A stretch of DNA of 38,867 nucleotides from Streptomyces sp. A012304 (GTDB taxonomy: Bacteria; Actinomycetota; Actinomycetes; Streptomycetales; Streptomycetaceae), in NCBI RefSeq assembly GCF_026008495.1, contig NZ_BQUN01000055.1:1-38867 (forward strand). Reading direction: 5' to 3'. Below are positions 16,326 to 24,251 of this stretch, one piece after another. Under the pieces are notes generated by a model. The model did no database searches, was not told the DNA's origin, and saw only the letters and a list, made by a program, of their open reading frames with translations. Every line of letters begins with the position of its first letter. Positions within the stretch are counted from its first letter, which is position 1. Made by a program: the position numbers and the translations under genes.

Positions 16326-16358
16326 CACCGTCGGACCCGGATGCCCCGGAATAGACGA

Positions 16359-16386
16359 AGCCCCTGGCGCAATAGCGCAAGGGGCT
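16359..16386. promoter_or_regulatory. Strong hairpin in the purA upstream region
   Basis: AGCCCCT and AGGGGCT (7 bp) enclose a second GCGC-AATA-GCGC stem, separated by one G/A mismatch. It lies 173-200 bp upstream of the purA start. It is too far from any stop codon to be a simple gene-end terminator, since both flanking genes diverge. It may be a leader or attenuator structure, or a terminator for antisense transcription. Confidence 0.5.
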
Positions 16387-16397
16387 CTTGCACAAAG

Positions 16398-16403
16398 ATG
16401 CTA
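16398..16403 (-). promoter_or_regulatory. Candidate -10 element for purA
   Basis: On the minus strand TAGCAT matches the Streptomyces -10 pattern TANNNT. No convincing -35 lies 17-18 bp upstream. If used, the transcript would begin around 16390 and carry the hairpin and the three 21-bp repeats in a leader of about 200 nt. Confidence 0.3.
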
Positions 16404-16428
16404 CCCGAGGAAGCGAGGCAGGACCGAG

Positions 16429-17280
16429 GTGGCGACTTTCGCGACGGCGGACCAGCTGCTGGTGATCATCGATCCGGTCGCCCGGAGGACGGACGGAGAG
16501 TCCGTGAGGATCGCGAAAGACGTGCTCAGCGCGGGTGCGGCCGCGAAAGTGTGCCTACCGGAGGGGCCCGAGGAGTTCGCCCGGGCGTTGGCGCGGCGCG
16601 GCGCGCGACGGCCGGTGGTCGTCGGTGACGACCGTGCGCTGACCCGTGCGGTGGCGCTGCTGCACCGGCAGCGGGCGCTGGCCGAATGTGTGCTGTCGGT
16701 GGTGCCGGTGGGCAGCGCCCTGGGCGTCGCGCACGCGCTGGGCGTCCCCACGAGCGCGGTGGCGGCGGCGCGGGCCGTGCTGGACGGTGCCGAGCGGCGG
16801 CTGGACCTGCTGGTCGACGACAGCGACGGGGTGGTGCTGGGGACGCTGCGGATCCCGGCGGTGCCGGGCTCCCCCTCCGGTGAGGCGGCGCTCGCGGGCG
16901 GGATACGGCCCTTGCTGCGGACCTGCCAGTCGCTGGTGCGGACCCTGGTGCCCTCCCGGCCGTCCCGATGCGCCTCCGCCCCCGTCCCGCCGGGGCCGAC
17001 CCGGCTGCGGGTGGAGGTGGACGGCGAGACGCTCGTCGGCCTGGACCAGCCGGTGGAGACGGTGTCGGTGACCCCGGACGCCTCCGGCACGGCGGTCGTC
17101 GAGGTCCGTCCCCTGTCGGTGGGCGCGGAGGCCTCCCCCCTCCAGGCCCGGGGCCGGACGGTGACCGTCTCCGGCGCCGACTTCCGCTACCGCGCCGACG
17201 CGGGCGTCGCGGGCCCGGTCCGCAGAAGGACGTGGACGGTGCGGGAGGGGGGCCTGGGGCTGATGCTGCCGGGGCGGTGA
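16429..17280 (+). CDS. Diacylglycerol/lipid kinase-like protein, degenerate active site
   Basis: A 283-residue protein with the layout of the DAGK catalytic domain family: an N-terminal strand LLVIIDPVARR, then VVVGDDRALTRAV, then VPVGSALGVAHALGVP, then a beta-rich C-terminal half. The canonical GGDGT nucleotide-binding motif is replaced by VGDDRA, and the usual P-x-GT-x-ND-x-A-R by PVGSALGVAH, so kinase activity is doubtful. The start is GTG at 16429 with AGGA 5 nt upstream; the longer upstream frame crosses the repeat region and is rejected. It diverges from purA. What it binds is unknown. Confidence 0.75.
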   Translation: MATFATADQLLVIIDPVARRTDGESVRIAKDVLSAGAAAKVCLPEGPEEFARALARRGARRPVVVGDDRALTRAVALLHRQRALAECVLSVVPVGSALGVAHALGVPTSAVAAARAVLDGAERRLDLLVDDSDGVVLGTLRIPAVPGSPSGEAALAGGIRPLLRTCQSLVRTLVPSRPSRCASAPVPPGPTRLRVEVDGETLVGLDQPVETVSVTPDASGTAVVEVRPLSVGAEASPLQARGRTVTVSGADFRYRADAGVAGPVRRRTWTVREGGLGLMLPGR

Positions 17281-17365
17281 GGTCCGGCGGCGAGCCGGTG
17301 ATCGCCTCGGCCGGATCCGCGCCGGTCATCTCCCTGGACACACCCTGCGGTCGGCCCAGACGTGA

Positions 17366-18586
17366 TCACCTCACCTCGACGCCGAGTCCCTCCAGGCCCC
17401 GGATCACGAAGTTCGGCTTCCGCTTCGGCTCCGCCACCGGGGCCAGCGTCGGTGCTCGCTCCAGGAGCGCCGCCATGGAGGCCGCCAGTTCGATGCGGGC
17501 CAGGGGCGCGCCGATGCAGTAGTGGATGCCGGCGCTGAAGGAGATGTGCGGGTTGTCGACGCGGGTCAGGTCCAGCCGGCCGGGGTCGCGGAACACCTCC
17601 GGGTCGTGGTTGGCGGAGCCGAACAGCATCGCGATCTCCGCGCCCCGGGGGATCACCGTCCCGTCGATCTCGATCTCGTCCAGCACCCAGCGTTCGAAGA
17701 GCTGGAGCGGGGTGTCGTAGCGCATCAGCTCCTCGACGGCGGACGGGATCAGGGAGTGGTCCGCGCGCAGCGCGGCGAGCTGGTCGGGGTTGCGGAACAG
17801 CGCCCACCAGCCGTTGACCGTGGCGTTCACCGTCGCCTCGTGTCCGGCGTTCAGCAGCAGGACCGCCGTGGAGATCATCTCCTGCTCGGTCAGCCGGTCG
17901 TCCTCGTCGTGTGCCGCGATCAGCCCCGAGATCAGGTCCTCCCCCGGCTCCTCGCGCCGGGCCGCGATCAGCTCCCGCAGATACGCGGAGAACTCCACCG
18001 AAGCACGCACGGCCTTCGCCGCCGTCTCCTGCGACGGGTTCAGCTCGTACATCCCGCAGATGTCCGCCGACCAGGGCCGCAGCAGCGGCCGGTCCGCGTC
18101 CGGGATGCCCAGCATCTCCGCGATCACCGCGACCGGCAGCGGCTCGGCGACATCGGTGAGCAGATCCCCGCCGCCCGCCGCGACCAGCCCGTCCACCAAC
18201 TCGCCGGCCAGCTTCCGCACATACGGCTTGAGCTGCTCCACCGTGCGCGGTGTGAACGCCTTCGACACCAGGCGCCGGATCCGGGTATGGTCCGGCGGCT
18301 CCAGATCGAGCATCCCGTGGTCGTTCAGCGTGTGGAACGGCTCGTGTTCCGCCGGCGGCGCCGTCCGCCCGAACTCCTCATGGGTGAAGCGGTGCTGATA
18401 CGTCCGCCCCAGCCGCCGCTCGCGCAGCAGCGCCGACACGTCAGCGTGCCGGGGAACCAGCCACTGGTCGGTGGGCTCGTAGTAGACCACTCGGCCACGC
18501 CCCCGCAGCTCGGCGTAGGCCGGATACGGGTCGGCCACGAACGCCGGGTCCCAGGGGTCGAACGCGAGGTCATCAGCCACTGTCAT
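17366..18586 (-). CDS. Cytochrome P450, CYP107-like
   Basis: A 406-residue soluble P450. The haem ligand is C357 in FSAGIHYCIGAPLARIE. The K-helix ExxR is within VEELMRYDTP and the I-helix reads LLLNAGHEATVN (243-254). The conserved Thr after the acidic residue is Ala (A251 after E250), as in CYP107A1 (EryF), where a substrate hydroxyl helps oxygen activation. This suggests a macrolide-like or hydroxylated substrate, but the substrate is unknown. The ATG at 18586 gives a normal N-terminus. No ferredoxin gene is adjacent, so electrons come from elsewhere. The gene lies 49 bp downstream of a two-component operon on the same strand. Confidence 0.95.
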   Translation of the reverse strand: MTVADDLAFDPWDPAFVADPYPAYAELRGRGRVVYYEPTDQWLVPRHADVSALLRERRLGRTYQHRFTHEEFGRTAPPAEHEPFHTLNDHGMLDLEPPDHTRIRRLVSKAFTPRTVEQLKPYVRKLAGELVDGLVAAGGGDLLTDVAEPLPVAVIAEMLGIPDADRPLLRPWSADICGMYELNPSQETAAKAVRASVEFSAYLRELIAARREEPGEDLISGLIAAHDEDDRLTEQEMISTAVLLLNAGHEATVNATVNGWWALFRNPDQLAALRADHSLIPSAVEELMRYDTPLQLFERWVLDEIEIDGTVIPRGAEIAMLFGSANHDPEVFRDPGRLDLTRVDNPHISFSAGIHYCIGAPLARIELAASMAALLERAPTLAPVAEPKRKPNFVIRGLEGLGVEVR

Positions 18587-18635
18587 GCCCGGACGCTAAC
18601 CGCTCGTCGGGCTGCTGACCAGGGCCGTACCCGTC

Positions 18636-19301
18636 CTACCCCGGTGTCACCAGCCTCGACTCGTACGCGAACACCGCCGCCTGCGTACGGTCGCGCAGGC
18701 CCAGTTTCACCAGGATCCGGCTCACATGGGTCTTGATCGTCGACTCGGCGACCACCAGCCGCTCCGCGATCTCCGCGTTGGACAGTCCGTGGGCGATCAG
18801 CACCAGGACCTCCGTCTCACGTTCGGTGAGGTCGCCGTAGGACGCCTGGGCGGTGCGGGACAGGCGGGGGCCGTCGGTGAGCTTGGAGAACTCGGTGATC
18901 AGACGTCTGGTGACGGAGGGGGCGAGGAGGGCCTCGCCGGCCGCCACCACCCGCACGCCGTCCGCCAGCTGGCGGGCCGAGGCGTCCTTCAGCAGGAAGC
19001 CGGAGGCCCCGGCGCGCAGGGCCTGGTAGACGTACTCGTCGAGGTCGAAGGTGGTCAGCACCAGGACCTTCGCCGTGCCGTCCGCCGCGACGATCTCCCG
19101 CGTCGCCTCGATGCCGTTCATCTCCGGCATGCGGATGTCCATCAGGACCACGTCGGGGGACAGCTCCCGCACGCGCGCCACCGCCTCCCGGCCGTTGACG
19201 GCCTCACCGACGACCTCGATGTCGGGCATCGCGTTCAGCAGGACGGAGAAGCCTTCGCGGACCATCATCTGGTCGTCCGCGATGAGGACCCGGATGGTCA
19301 T
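18636..19301 (-). CDS. NarL/LuxR-family response regulator (system 1)
   Basis: A 221-residue regulator with a receiver domain (1-120; phospho-acceptor D55 in VVLMDIRMPE, switch TTFDLDEYVYQAL) and a C-terminal LuxR helix-turn-helix (LTERETEVLVLIAHGLSNAEIAERL). The ATG at 19301 overlaps the histidine kinase stop by 4 bp, so the pair is coupled. It is closely similar to the system 2 regulator at 20844-21518, sharing for example VVLMDIRMPE, AGASGFLLKDAS and the C-terminus RILVKLGLRDRTQAAVFAYE. DNA targets are unknown. Confidence 0.95.
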   Translation of the reverse strand: MTIRVLIADDQMMVREGFSVLLNAMPDIEVVGEAVNGREAVARVRELSPDVVLMDIRMPEMNGIEATREIVAADGTAKVLVLTTFDLDEYVYQALRAGASGFLLKDASARQLADGVRVVAAGEALLAPSVTRRLITEFSKLTDGPRLSRTAQASYGDLTERETEVLVLIAHGLSNAEIAERLVVAESTIKTHVSRILVKLGLRDRTQAAVFAYESRLVTPG

Positions 19302-20650
19302 GCCCCGACCTCACCGGCGGCGGGCACCGGCAGGAACACCGTCACCTCGTAGCCGCCCTGCTCCGTGGGGTCCGCCGTCATCTCGCCGTTCAGCATGGAG
19401 ACCCGCTCGCGCATGCCCGTGATGCCGTGCCCGGCCCCGGGCGAGGGCTTCACCAGGGACGGGTTGGGCGGCGGGCCGTTGACGACACGCAGGCCCAGGC
19501 CACCGAGGACATAGCCGATCTCCACGCGGGCGCCCGCCCCCGGCGCGTGCCGCAGGGTGTTGCTCAGGGCCTCCTGGACGATGCGGTACGCCGACAGCTC
19601 CACACCCTGCGGCAGTTCCCGCACCGCGCCCGTCACCACCTTCTCCACCTCCAGGCCGGCCTCCCGCACATTGGCGAGCAGCGCGTCCAGCTCGGCGAGC
19701 GTGGGCTGCGGGGCGTCCGGCGCCTCGTAGTCCTCGGCGCGGACCACGCCCAGCACCCGGCGCAGCTCGGTGAGGGCCGCCACCGCGTTCTCCCGGATCG
19801 TGGCGAACGCCTTCTCCAGCTCCTCCGGCGGGTTCTCCACCCGGTAGGGCGCTGCCTCCGCCTGGATGGCGACCACCGACATGTGGTGGGCGACCACGTC
19901 GTGCAGCTCGCGGGCGATGGTGGTGCGCTCCTCCAGCAGGGTGCGGCGGGAGCGCTCGTGCGCGGTCACCGTCTGCTGGGCGGTCACCTCCTGCTGCGCC
20001 TGTCGGCGTATGTGCCAGACGGTCACGGCGAGCAGGGCTATCGCGGAGGTCACCAGCATGGGCGCGACATTGTTGCTGTAGTGGCCCCAGCCGAAGGCGG
20101 TGTCGGCTATGAAGCCGTAGAGCGCCGTCAGCAGCCACATCCACGCCGCCGTCCGGGGCCGGGTGCGGACGGCCACGACCGTCAGCACCACCAGGTGGGA
20201 GATGAAACTCCCGGGCAGCCACGGCCAGTTGCTCCACGCCGTGCCGATGGCGGCGACGAGCGTGGTGGACAGCAGCGACAGCCAGAACGCGCCGACCGGG
20301 CGGACCAGCGTCAACAGGACCGGGGCGAGGGCGAGCAGGCCGCACACGACGGCCGTCGTGGTGCCTTCGCCGTCCACCCACGCGCTGAACAGCGCCAGCA
20401 GGCCGCCGGCCGCGATCAGGGCGTGCGACCGCCAGGTCGCGTACTCGCGCCGGCGGCCGGTCAGCCGGCGGGTCAGGGGGCCGGTGGGCTCCCTGCGGGG
20501 CAGCGGGCGGTAGGCGAAGGCCTCGTGGAACAGGTCCTGTCGCAGCCCGCGCAGAGCGTCCATGGCCGCCCGGAACTCCGGGCTGCTCGGCCGGTAGGCG
20601 CCGTACGGGTCTTCCGGGGGCGTCATATGCGTCTGCGTCGTCTCGGTCAC
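19298..20650 (-). CDS. Sensor histidine kinase, DesK/NarX (HisKA_3) type (system 1)
   Basis: A 450-residue membrane kinase with about four to five membrane helices between residues 80 and 205, then a coiled dimerisation helix with the phosphorylated His in ARELHDVVAHHMSVV, and an ATPase domain ending SPGAGHGITGMRERVSML. The start is GTG at 20650; an ATG nine codons in (20626) is an alternative and neither has a clear ribosome-binding site. It is coupled to the response regulator by a 4-bp overlap. An 18-bp element at 20716-20733 upstream recurs upstream of system 2. Confidence 0.93.
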   Translation of the reverse strand: MTETTQTHMTPPEDPYGAYRPSSPEFRAAMDALRGLRQDLFHEAFAYRPLPRREPTGPLTRRLTGRRREYATWRSHALIAAGGLLALFSAWVDGEGTTTAVVCGLLALAPVLLTLVRPVGAFWLSLLSTTLVAAIGTAWSNWPWLPGSFISHLVVLTVVAVRTRPRTAAWMWLLTALYGFIADTAFGWGHYSNNVAPMLVTSAIALLAVTVWHIRRQAQQEVTAQQTVTAHERSRRTLLEERTTIARELHDVVAHHMSVVAIQAEAAPYRVENPPEELEKAFATIRENAVAALTELRRVLGVVRAEDYEAPDAPQPTLAELDALLANVREAGLEVEKVVTGAVRELPQGVELSAYRIVQEALSNTLRHAPGAGARVEIGYVLGGLGLRVVNGPPPNPSLVKPSPGAGHGITGMRERVSMLNGEMTADPTEQGGYEVTVFLPVPAAGEVGA

Positions 20651-20715
20651 ATTCGGAACGGTAGGCGGCGGCCGGTGTCGCGGTCGTCACCAGTGAGGGG
20701 GGTTCTGCCGGGTCC

Positions 20716-20733
20716 CTCTGAAGTACTACGGGT
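20716..20733 (-). promoter_or_regulatory. 18-bp element shared with the system 2 operon (copy 1)
   Basis: On the plus strand the sequence reads CTCTGAAGTACTACGGGT; a 16/18 match, CTCTCAGGTACTACGGGT, lies at 25475-25492. Copy 1 is 66 bp before the kinase start and copy 2 is 77 bp before the first gene of the system 2 operon, in the same orientation. The 11-bp core GTACTACGGGT is identical. It is probably a response-regulator site or a promoter element; which protein binds is not known. Confidence 0.6.
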
Positions 20734-20845
20734 GGGCCGGGTCTGTACATGGGGGGCAGGGGTGGGCCGGGTCGCTGTCCGGGGGGCCCGGAGCGCTGCG
20801 GGCGGGCCGCGTCCAGGACCCCGGGGGTCATGAGTGGGCCGGGTC
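20732..20845. repeat. 12-bp GTGGGCCGGGTC repeats between the two two-component operons
   Basis: GTGGGCCGGGTC occurs exactly at 20732-20743, 20762-20773 and 20834-20845, and as GCGGGCCGCGTC at 20802-20813. Spacings are 30, 40 and 32 bp. The last copy overlaps the stop codon of the system 2 regulator (20844-20846) and the first overlaps the shared 18-bp element by two bases. Confidence 0.75.
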
Positions 20846-21518
20846 AGTAGCCGGAGGGTCTCACCAGGCCCGACTCGTACGCGAAGACCGCCGCCTGGGT
20901 GCGGTCGCGCAGGCCCAGCTTCACCAGGATGCGGCCCACGTGCGTCTTCACGGTCTGCTCCGCGACGACGAGGTGACGGGCGATCTCCGCGTTGGACAGG
21001 CCCTGCGCGATGAGGGTGAGGACCTCCGTCTCACGCTCGGTGAGATCGCCGACGCGCTCCTTCAGCGGGGCGCGGGGCGTCTCGTTCAGCCGGGAGAACT
21101 CGGCGATCAGCTTGCGGGTGATGCCGGGCGCGAGCAGGGCGTCACCGGCCGCCACGACCCGCACCGCCTCCGCGAGCTGGTCGGCGGAGGCGTCCTTCAG
21201 CAGGAACCCGGACGCCCCGGCGCGCAGCGCCTCGTACACGTACTCGTCGAGGTCGAAGGTGGTCAGGACCAGCACTCTGATGTCCGGGTGGGCGACGGTG
21301 ATGCGGTGGGTGGCCTCGATGCCGCCCAGCTCCGGCATGCGGATGTCCATCAGGACCACGTCCGGCGACAGTTCGGCGACCTTCGCCACGGCGTCCAGCC
21401 CGTCGACCGCCTGCCCGATGACCTCGATCCCCGGGTGGGCGTTGAGCAGCACGGTGAAGCCCTGCCGGACCATCTGCTGGTCGTCGGCGATCAGTACGCG
21501 GATGGTGCCGCTCGTCAT
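20844..21518 (-). CDS. NarL/LuxR-family response regulator (system 2)
   Basis: A 224-residue regulator with receiver D58 in VVLMDIRMPE and a LuxR helix-turn-helix (LTERETEVLTLIAQGLSNAEI). The ATG at 21518 overlaps the stop of its kinase by 4 bp. Its similarity to the regulator of system 1 across both domains indicates a tandem duplication. It is the last gene of a four-gene operon. Confidence 0.95.
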   Translation of the reverse strand: MTSGTIRVLIADDQQMVRQGFTVLLNAHPGIEVIGQAVDGLDAVAKVAELSPDVVLMDIRMPELGGIEATHRITVAHPDIRVLVLTTFDLDEYVYEALRAGASGFLLKDASADQLAEAVRVVAAGDALLAPGITRKLIAEFSRLNETPRAPLKERVGDLTERETEVLTLIAQGLSNAEIARHLVVAEQTVKTHVGRILVKLGLRDRTQAAVFAYESGLVRPSGY

Positions 21519-22987
21519 GGGCCGTCCTCTCCTGTCGGGGGCGCGGGTTTCCCGGAGGCCGGGGGCCGGTGGTCGTCGGGGAAGATCAGTTCGAGGTCCG
21601 GGGGCGGGGGCCCGTCCTCAGGGGGCGGGGACGCCGTGCCGTCCCTGGGGAGGTAGCCCGTGACGGAGAAGCCGCCGTGCAGGGTGGGGTGGGCGGTGAC
21701 GTGGCCGCCCAGCATCGTGGCGCGCTCCCGCATGCCGAGCAGGCCGTGGCCCGCGCCGGGGGACGGCCGGACGTGGCCGCTCGGGCGGGAGTTGGTCACC
21801 TCCAGGTGCAGGCCTCCGCGGTCGTGGGTGAGGGCGACGCGCACCTCGGAGCCGGGTGCGTGCCGCAGCGCGTTGCTCAGGGCCTCCTGGACGATGCGGT
21901 AGGCCGACAGCTGCACGCCCGGAGGGTACGCCGGGGCCTCGCCGCGTATCTCGGTGACCACCCGCAGCCCGGCGGCGCGGGTGTTGTCGATGAGGGCGTC
22001 GAGGCGATCGAGGGTGGGCTGGGGCGCGTCCGGGGCGGATCCGGCGCCGGCCGCGCCGAGGCCGTAGGGGTCGTCGGGGTTCTCGGAGCGCAGCACGCCG
22101 AGGACGCGGCGCAGTTCCGCGAGCGCCTCCAGCGCGTTGTGCCGGATGCCCTCCAGGTTCTCCCTCAGCTCCTCGGACGGGTTGTCCACCAGGTGCGGGG
22201 CGACCTGGGCCTGGATGGAGATCACGGACATGTGGTGGGCGACCACGTCGTGCAGTTCGCGCGCGATGCGGTTGCGCTCCTCCAGGAGGGTGCGGCGGGC
22301 GCGTTCCTCGGCGGTGATGGTCTCCTGCTCGACGAGCTGGGTGCGGGCCTCGCCGAGGCCACGGAAGGCGGTGCCGACGAGGACGACCACCGCGAAGACC
22401 GCGACGGCCGTGACACCCGTCGAGGTGTACGTCGCCCCGCCGACCAGGCCCTGGATCACCCAGGTCGCCATGCCGGTGCCGGCCAGCGCGGCGAGGGACA
22501 CCCGGCTGGGCACGCGGAGCGCCAGGAACAGCAGCACGATGGCGTGGGCCAGGACTTCGGAGTGGTTCCACGGCCAGTCGGGCCCCGGGAGCGGATGCCC
22601 CACCAGGATCGGCCGGGCGGCCACCGCGGCGACGACGGTGCCGGCCAGGGACAGCGCCCACGCGGGGACCGGCCGCCACAGCGCGAGGACGACGGCTCCG
22701 CCCTGCGCGAACGAGGTCACCACGGCCAGGTCCACGCTCAGGTCGTAGCGGCCCATCTGTTCCGTGCCGGCCAGGGATATACCGAGGGCGATCCAGCACA
22801 CCACCACGTATCCCGGCACCCGCAGCCAGCGCAGGCCCCGCCACCGCGACACGGCCCGGGGGCGCGTGGTGTCCGTCCGCCGCCGGGGTGTCGCGCCGAG
22901 GACGGCGCGGAGGTGACGCACACGGGACGGACGTGGGGGTGCGGGGGTGGCGCGGTCGTGGGGGCTGCTGCTCTCCTCGCCGGTCAC
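21515..22987 (-). CDS. Sensor histidine kinase, DesK/NarX type (system 2)
   Basis: A 490-residue kinase: a basic, Pro-rich cytoplasmic N-terminus, about four to five membrane segments (LRVPGYVVVCWIALGISL onwards), the phospho-His in ARELHDVVAHHMSVI, and an ATPase domain ending SPGAGHGLLGMRERATML. The GTG at 22987 is chosen over the frame opening at 23050 because AGGG lies 8-10 nt upstream and it falls 10 bp after the acyltransferase stop, without overlap. It is a paralogue of the system 1 kinase. Stimulus unknown. Confidence 0.93.
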   Translation of the reverse strand: MTGEESSSPHDRATPAPPRPSRVRHLRAVLGATPRRRTDTTRPRAVSRWRGLRWLRVPGYVVVCWIALGISLAGTEQMGRYDLSVDLAVVTSFAQGGAVVLALWRPVPAWALSLAGTVVAAVAARPILVGHPLPGPDWPWNHSEVLAHAIVLLFLALRVPSRVSLAALAGTGMATWVIQGLVGGATYTSTGVTAVAVFAVVVLVGTAFRGLGEARTQLVEQETITAEERARRTLLEERNRIARELHDVVAHHMSVISIQAQVAPHLVDNPSEELRENLEGIRHNALEALAELRRVLGVLRSENPDDPYGLGAAGAGSAPDAPQPTLDRLDALIDNTRAAGLRVVTEIRGEAPAYPPGVQLSAYRIVQEALSNALRHAPGSEVRVALTHDRGGLHLEVTNSRPSGHVRPSPGAGHGLLGMRERATMLGGHVTAHPTLHGGFSVTGYLPRDGTASPPPEDGPPPPDLELIFPDDHRPPASGKPAPPTGEDGP

Positions 22988-22997
22988 GGGCTCAACC

Positions 22998-24251
22998 CTA
23001 GGCACTGTGGACCGCCTTCGCCGTCCTCTGTCCGACACGCCGTCCGGCACGACGGTGGGCGCGGATCACCCGGGAGCGGCGGCCGCCGCGACGGCGGGGG
23101 CGGTGTTCGAAGCCGTGGAACGCCGCCCAGCACACCGCCAGCGCCAGGGCGAACACCGGCAGCCACAGCAGGCGGGCGCCGATCCAGTCCCACCCGTCGG
23201 GAGTCGTGTGCAGGCCGGGCAGGCGGCCGGCGAGGAGGCCGGTGACGGTGGTCGCCATCAGGGCCGTCTGGTGCCAGAGGAAAACGGTCATCGCGGAGAG
23301 GTTCACCAGGGCCACCGCCGCCCAGGCCACCGGCCGCCGCATGGCGCGGCGCAGGTGGTCGCGCAGCAGCAGGGCGAGGCCGCACTGGGCCAGGCCGAAG
23401 GTGACGGCCGCCAGCGTCGGCGGGTCGAGGTTGGACACGCCCTCCCCGGGGACCCCCACCATCGACGCCGGATAGCCCGCCCACGCGATGAGCACCGTGG
23501 TGACCGCCGCGCCGCCGGTCAGCAGCATCCAGCCCGCGCGCGGACGCTCCAGCTCGCCGCGCGTCCAGGCAGCGCCCAGGGTGTACGGCACGAGCCAGCC
23601 CGCCGCCACGTTGACCCAGCCGAGCCAGGACGGGCCGTCGAGGCCGAAGCGCACCAGGTCCACATGGAGTACGACGGCCAGTGGCCACAGCGGGTTCAGC
23701 CGGGCCAGCAGCGGGGTCGCCGCGGTCAGCGCCGCGAACACCAGCAGGAACCACAGGGGGGACAGCGCGAGCTTCACCAGGGTGCGCACGGTGACGAACG
23801 ACGCCCCGCCGAGCAGCAGCGCGAGCGCCGCCACCGTCCACACCGCGAGGACGGCGACGACCGGTGTGAACAGCCGGGCCATCCGGCTCCGCAGCCACGC
23901 GCCGTAGGTCACGCCCCGTGCGCGGGCCGAGGCGCGGCTCCGGGTCGCCACATGGCCGCCCACCATGAAGAACACCGCGAGTGTCTGGAACGTCCAGGAC
24001 ACCGGGGCCAGCCACGGCATGGACTGGAGCGGGCTCGCGGTGCGCAGGGCGTCGCCGTCCGGGACGAGGGCGGTCACCAGCCAGTGCCCCAGGACGACGC
24101 CGAGAATCGCCAGGGCGCGCAGCGCGTCGACGGCCCGGTCGCGACCGGCGGGCGTGGCGGCGTCGAGCCGGCCGGCGGCCTGCCGTATCCCGGCCCACGG
24201 GCGGTGGGGGCGCGTGGCGGGCCGTGCCGGGTGGGGGTCGGTCTCAGGCAC
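22998..24251 (-). CDS. Acyltransferase 3 family membrane protein
   Basis: A 417-residue polytopic protein beginning with a cytoplasmic segment, then RDRAVDALRALAILGVVLGHWL, the signature start of the acyltransferase 3 family, with the conserved His in VLGHW. About ten hydrophobic segments follow, including FFMVGGHVATRS. Such enzymes O-acylate sugars, lipids or peptidoglycan at the membrane; the acceptor here is unknown. The GTG at 24251 overlaps the stop of the upstream hydrolase gene by 8 bp. It lies directly upstream of the system 2 kinase in the same operon. Confidence 0.9.
   Translation of the reverse strand: MPETDPHPARPATRPHRPWAGIRQAAGRLDAATPAGRDRAVDALRALAILGVVLGHWLVTALVPDGDALRTASPLQSMPWLAPVSWTFQTLAVFFMVGGHVATRSRASARARGVTYGAWLRSRMARLFTPVVAVLAVWTVAALALLLGGASFVTVRTLVKLALSPLWFLLVFAALTAATPLLARLNPLWPLAVVLHVDLVRFGLDGPSWLGWVNVAAGWLVPYTLGAAWTRGELERPRAGWMLLTGGAAVTTVLIAWAGYPASMVGVPGEGVSNLDPPTLAAVTFGLAQCGLALLLRDHLRRAMRRPVAWAAVALVNLSAMTVFLWHQTALMATTVTGLLAGRLPGLHTTPDGWDWIGARLLWLPVFALALAVCWAAFHGFEHRPRRRGGRRSRVIRAHRRAGRRVGQRTAKAVHSA

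Noticed and set aside
16033..16428. An N-terminal extension of the DAGK-like gene back to 16033
   Set aside because: It would run through the 21-bp repeats and overlap purA in antisense; the GTG at 16429 has a clear ribosome-binding site.
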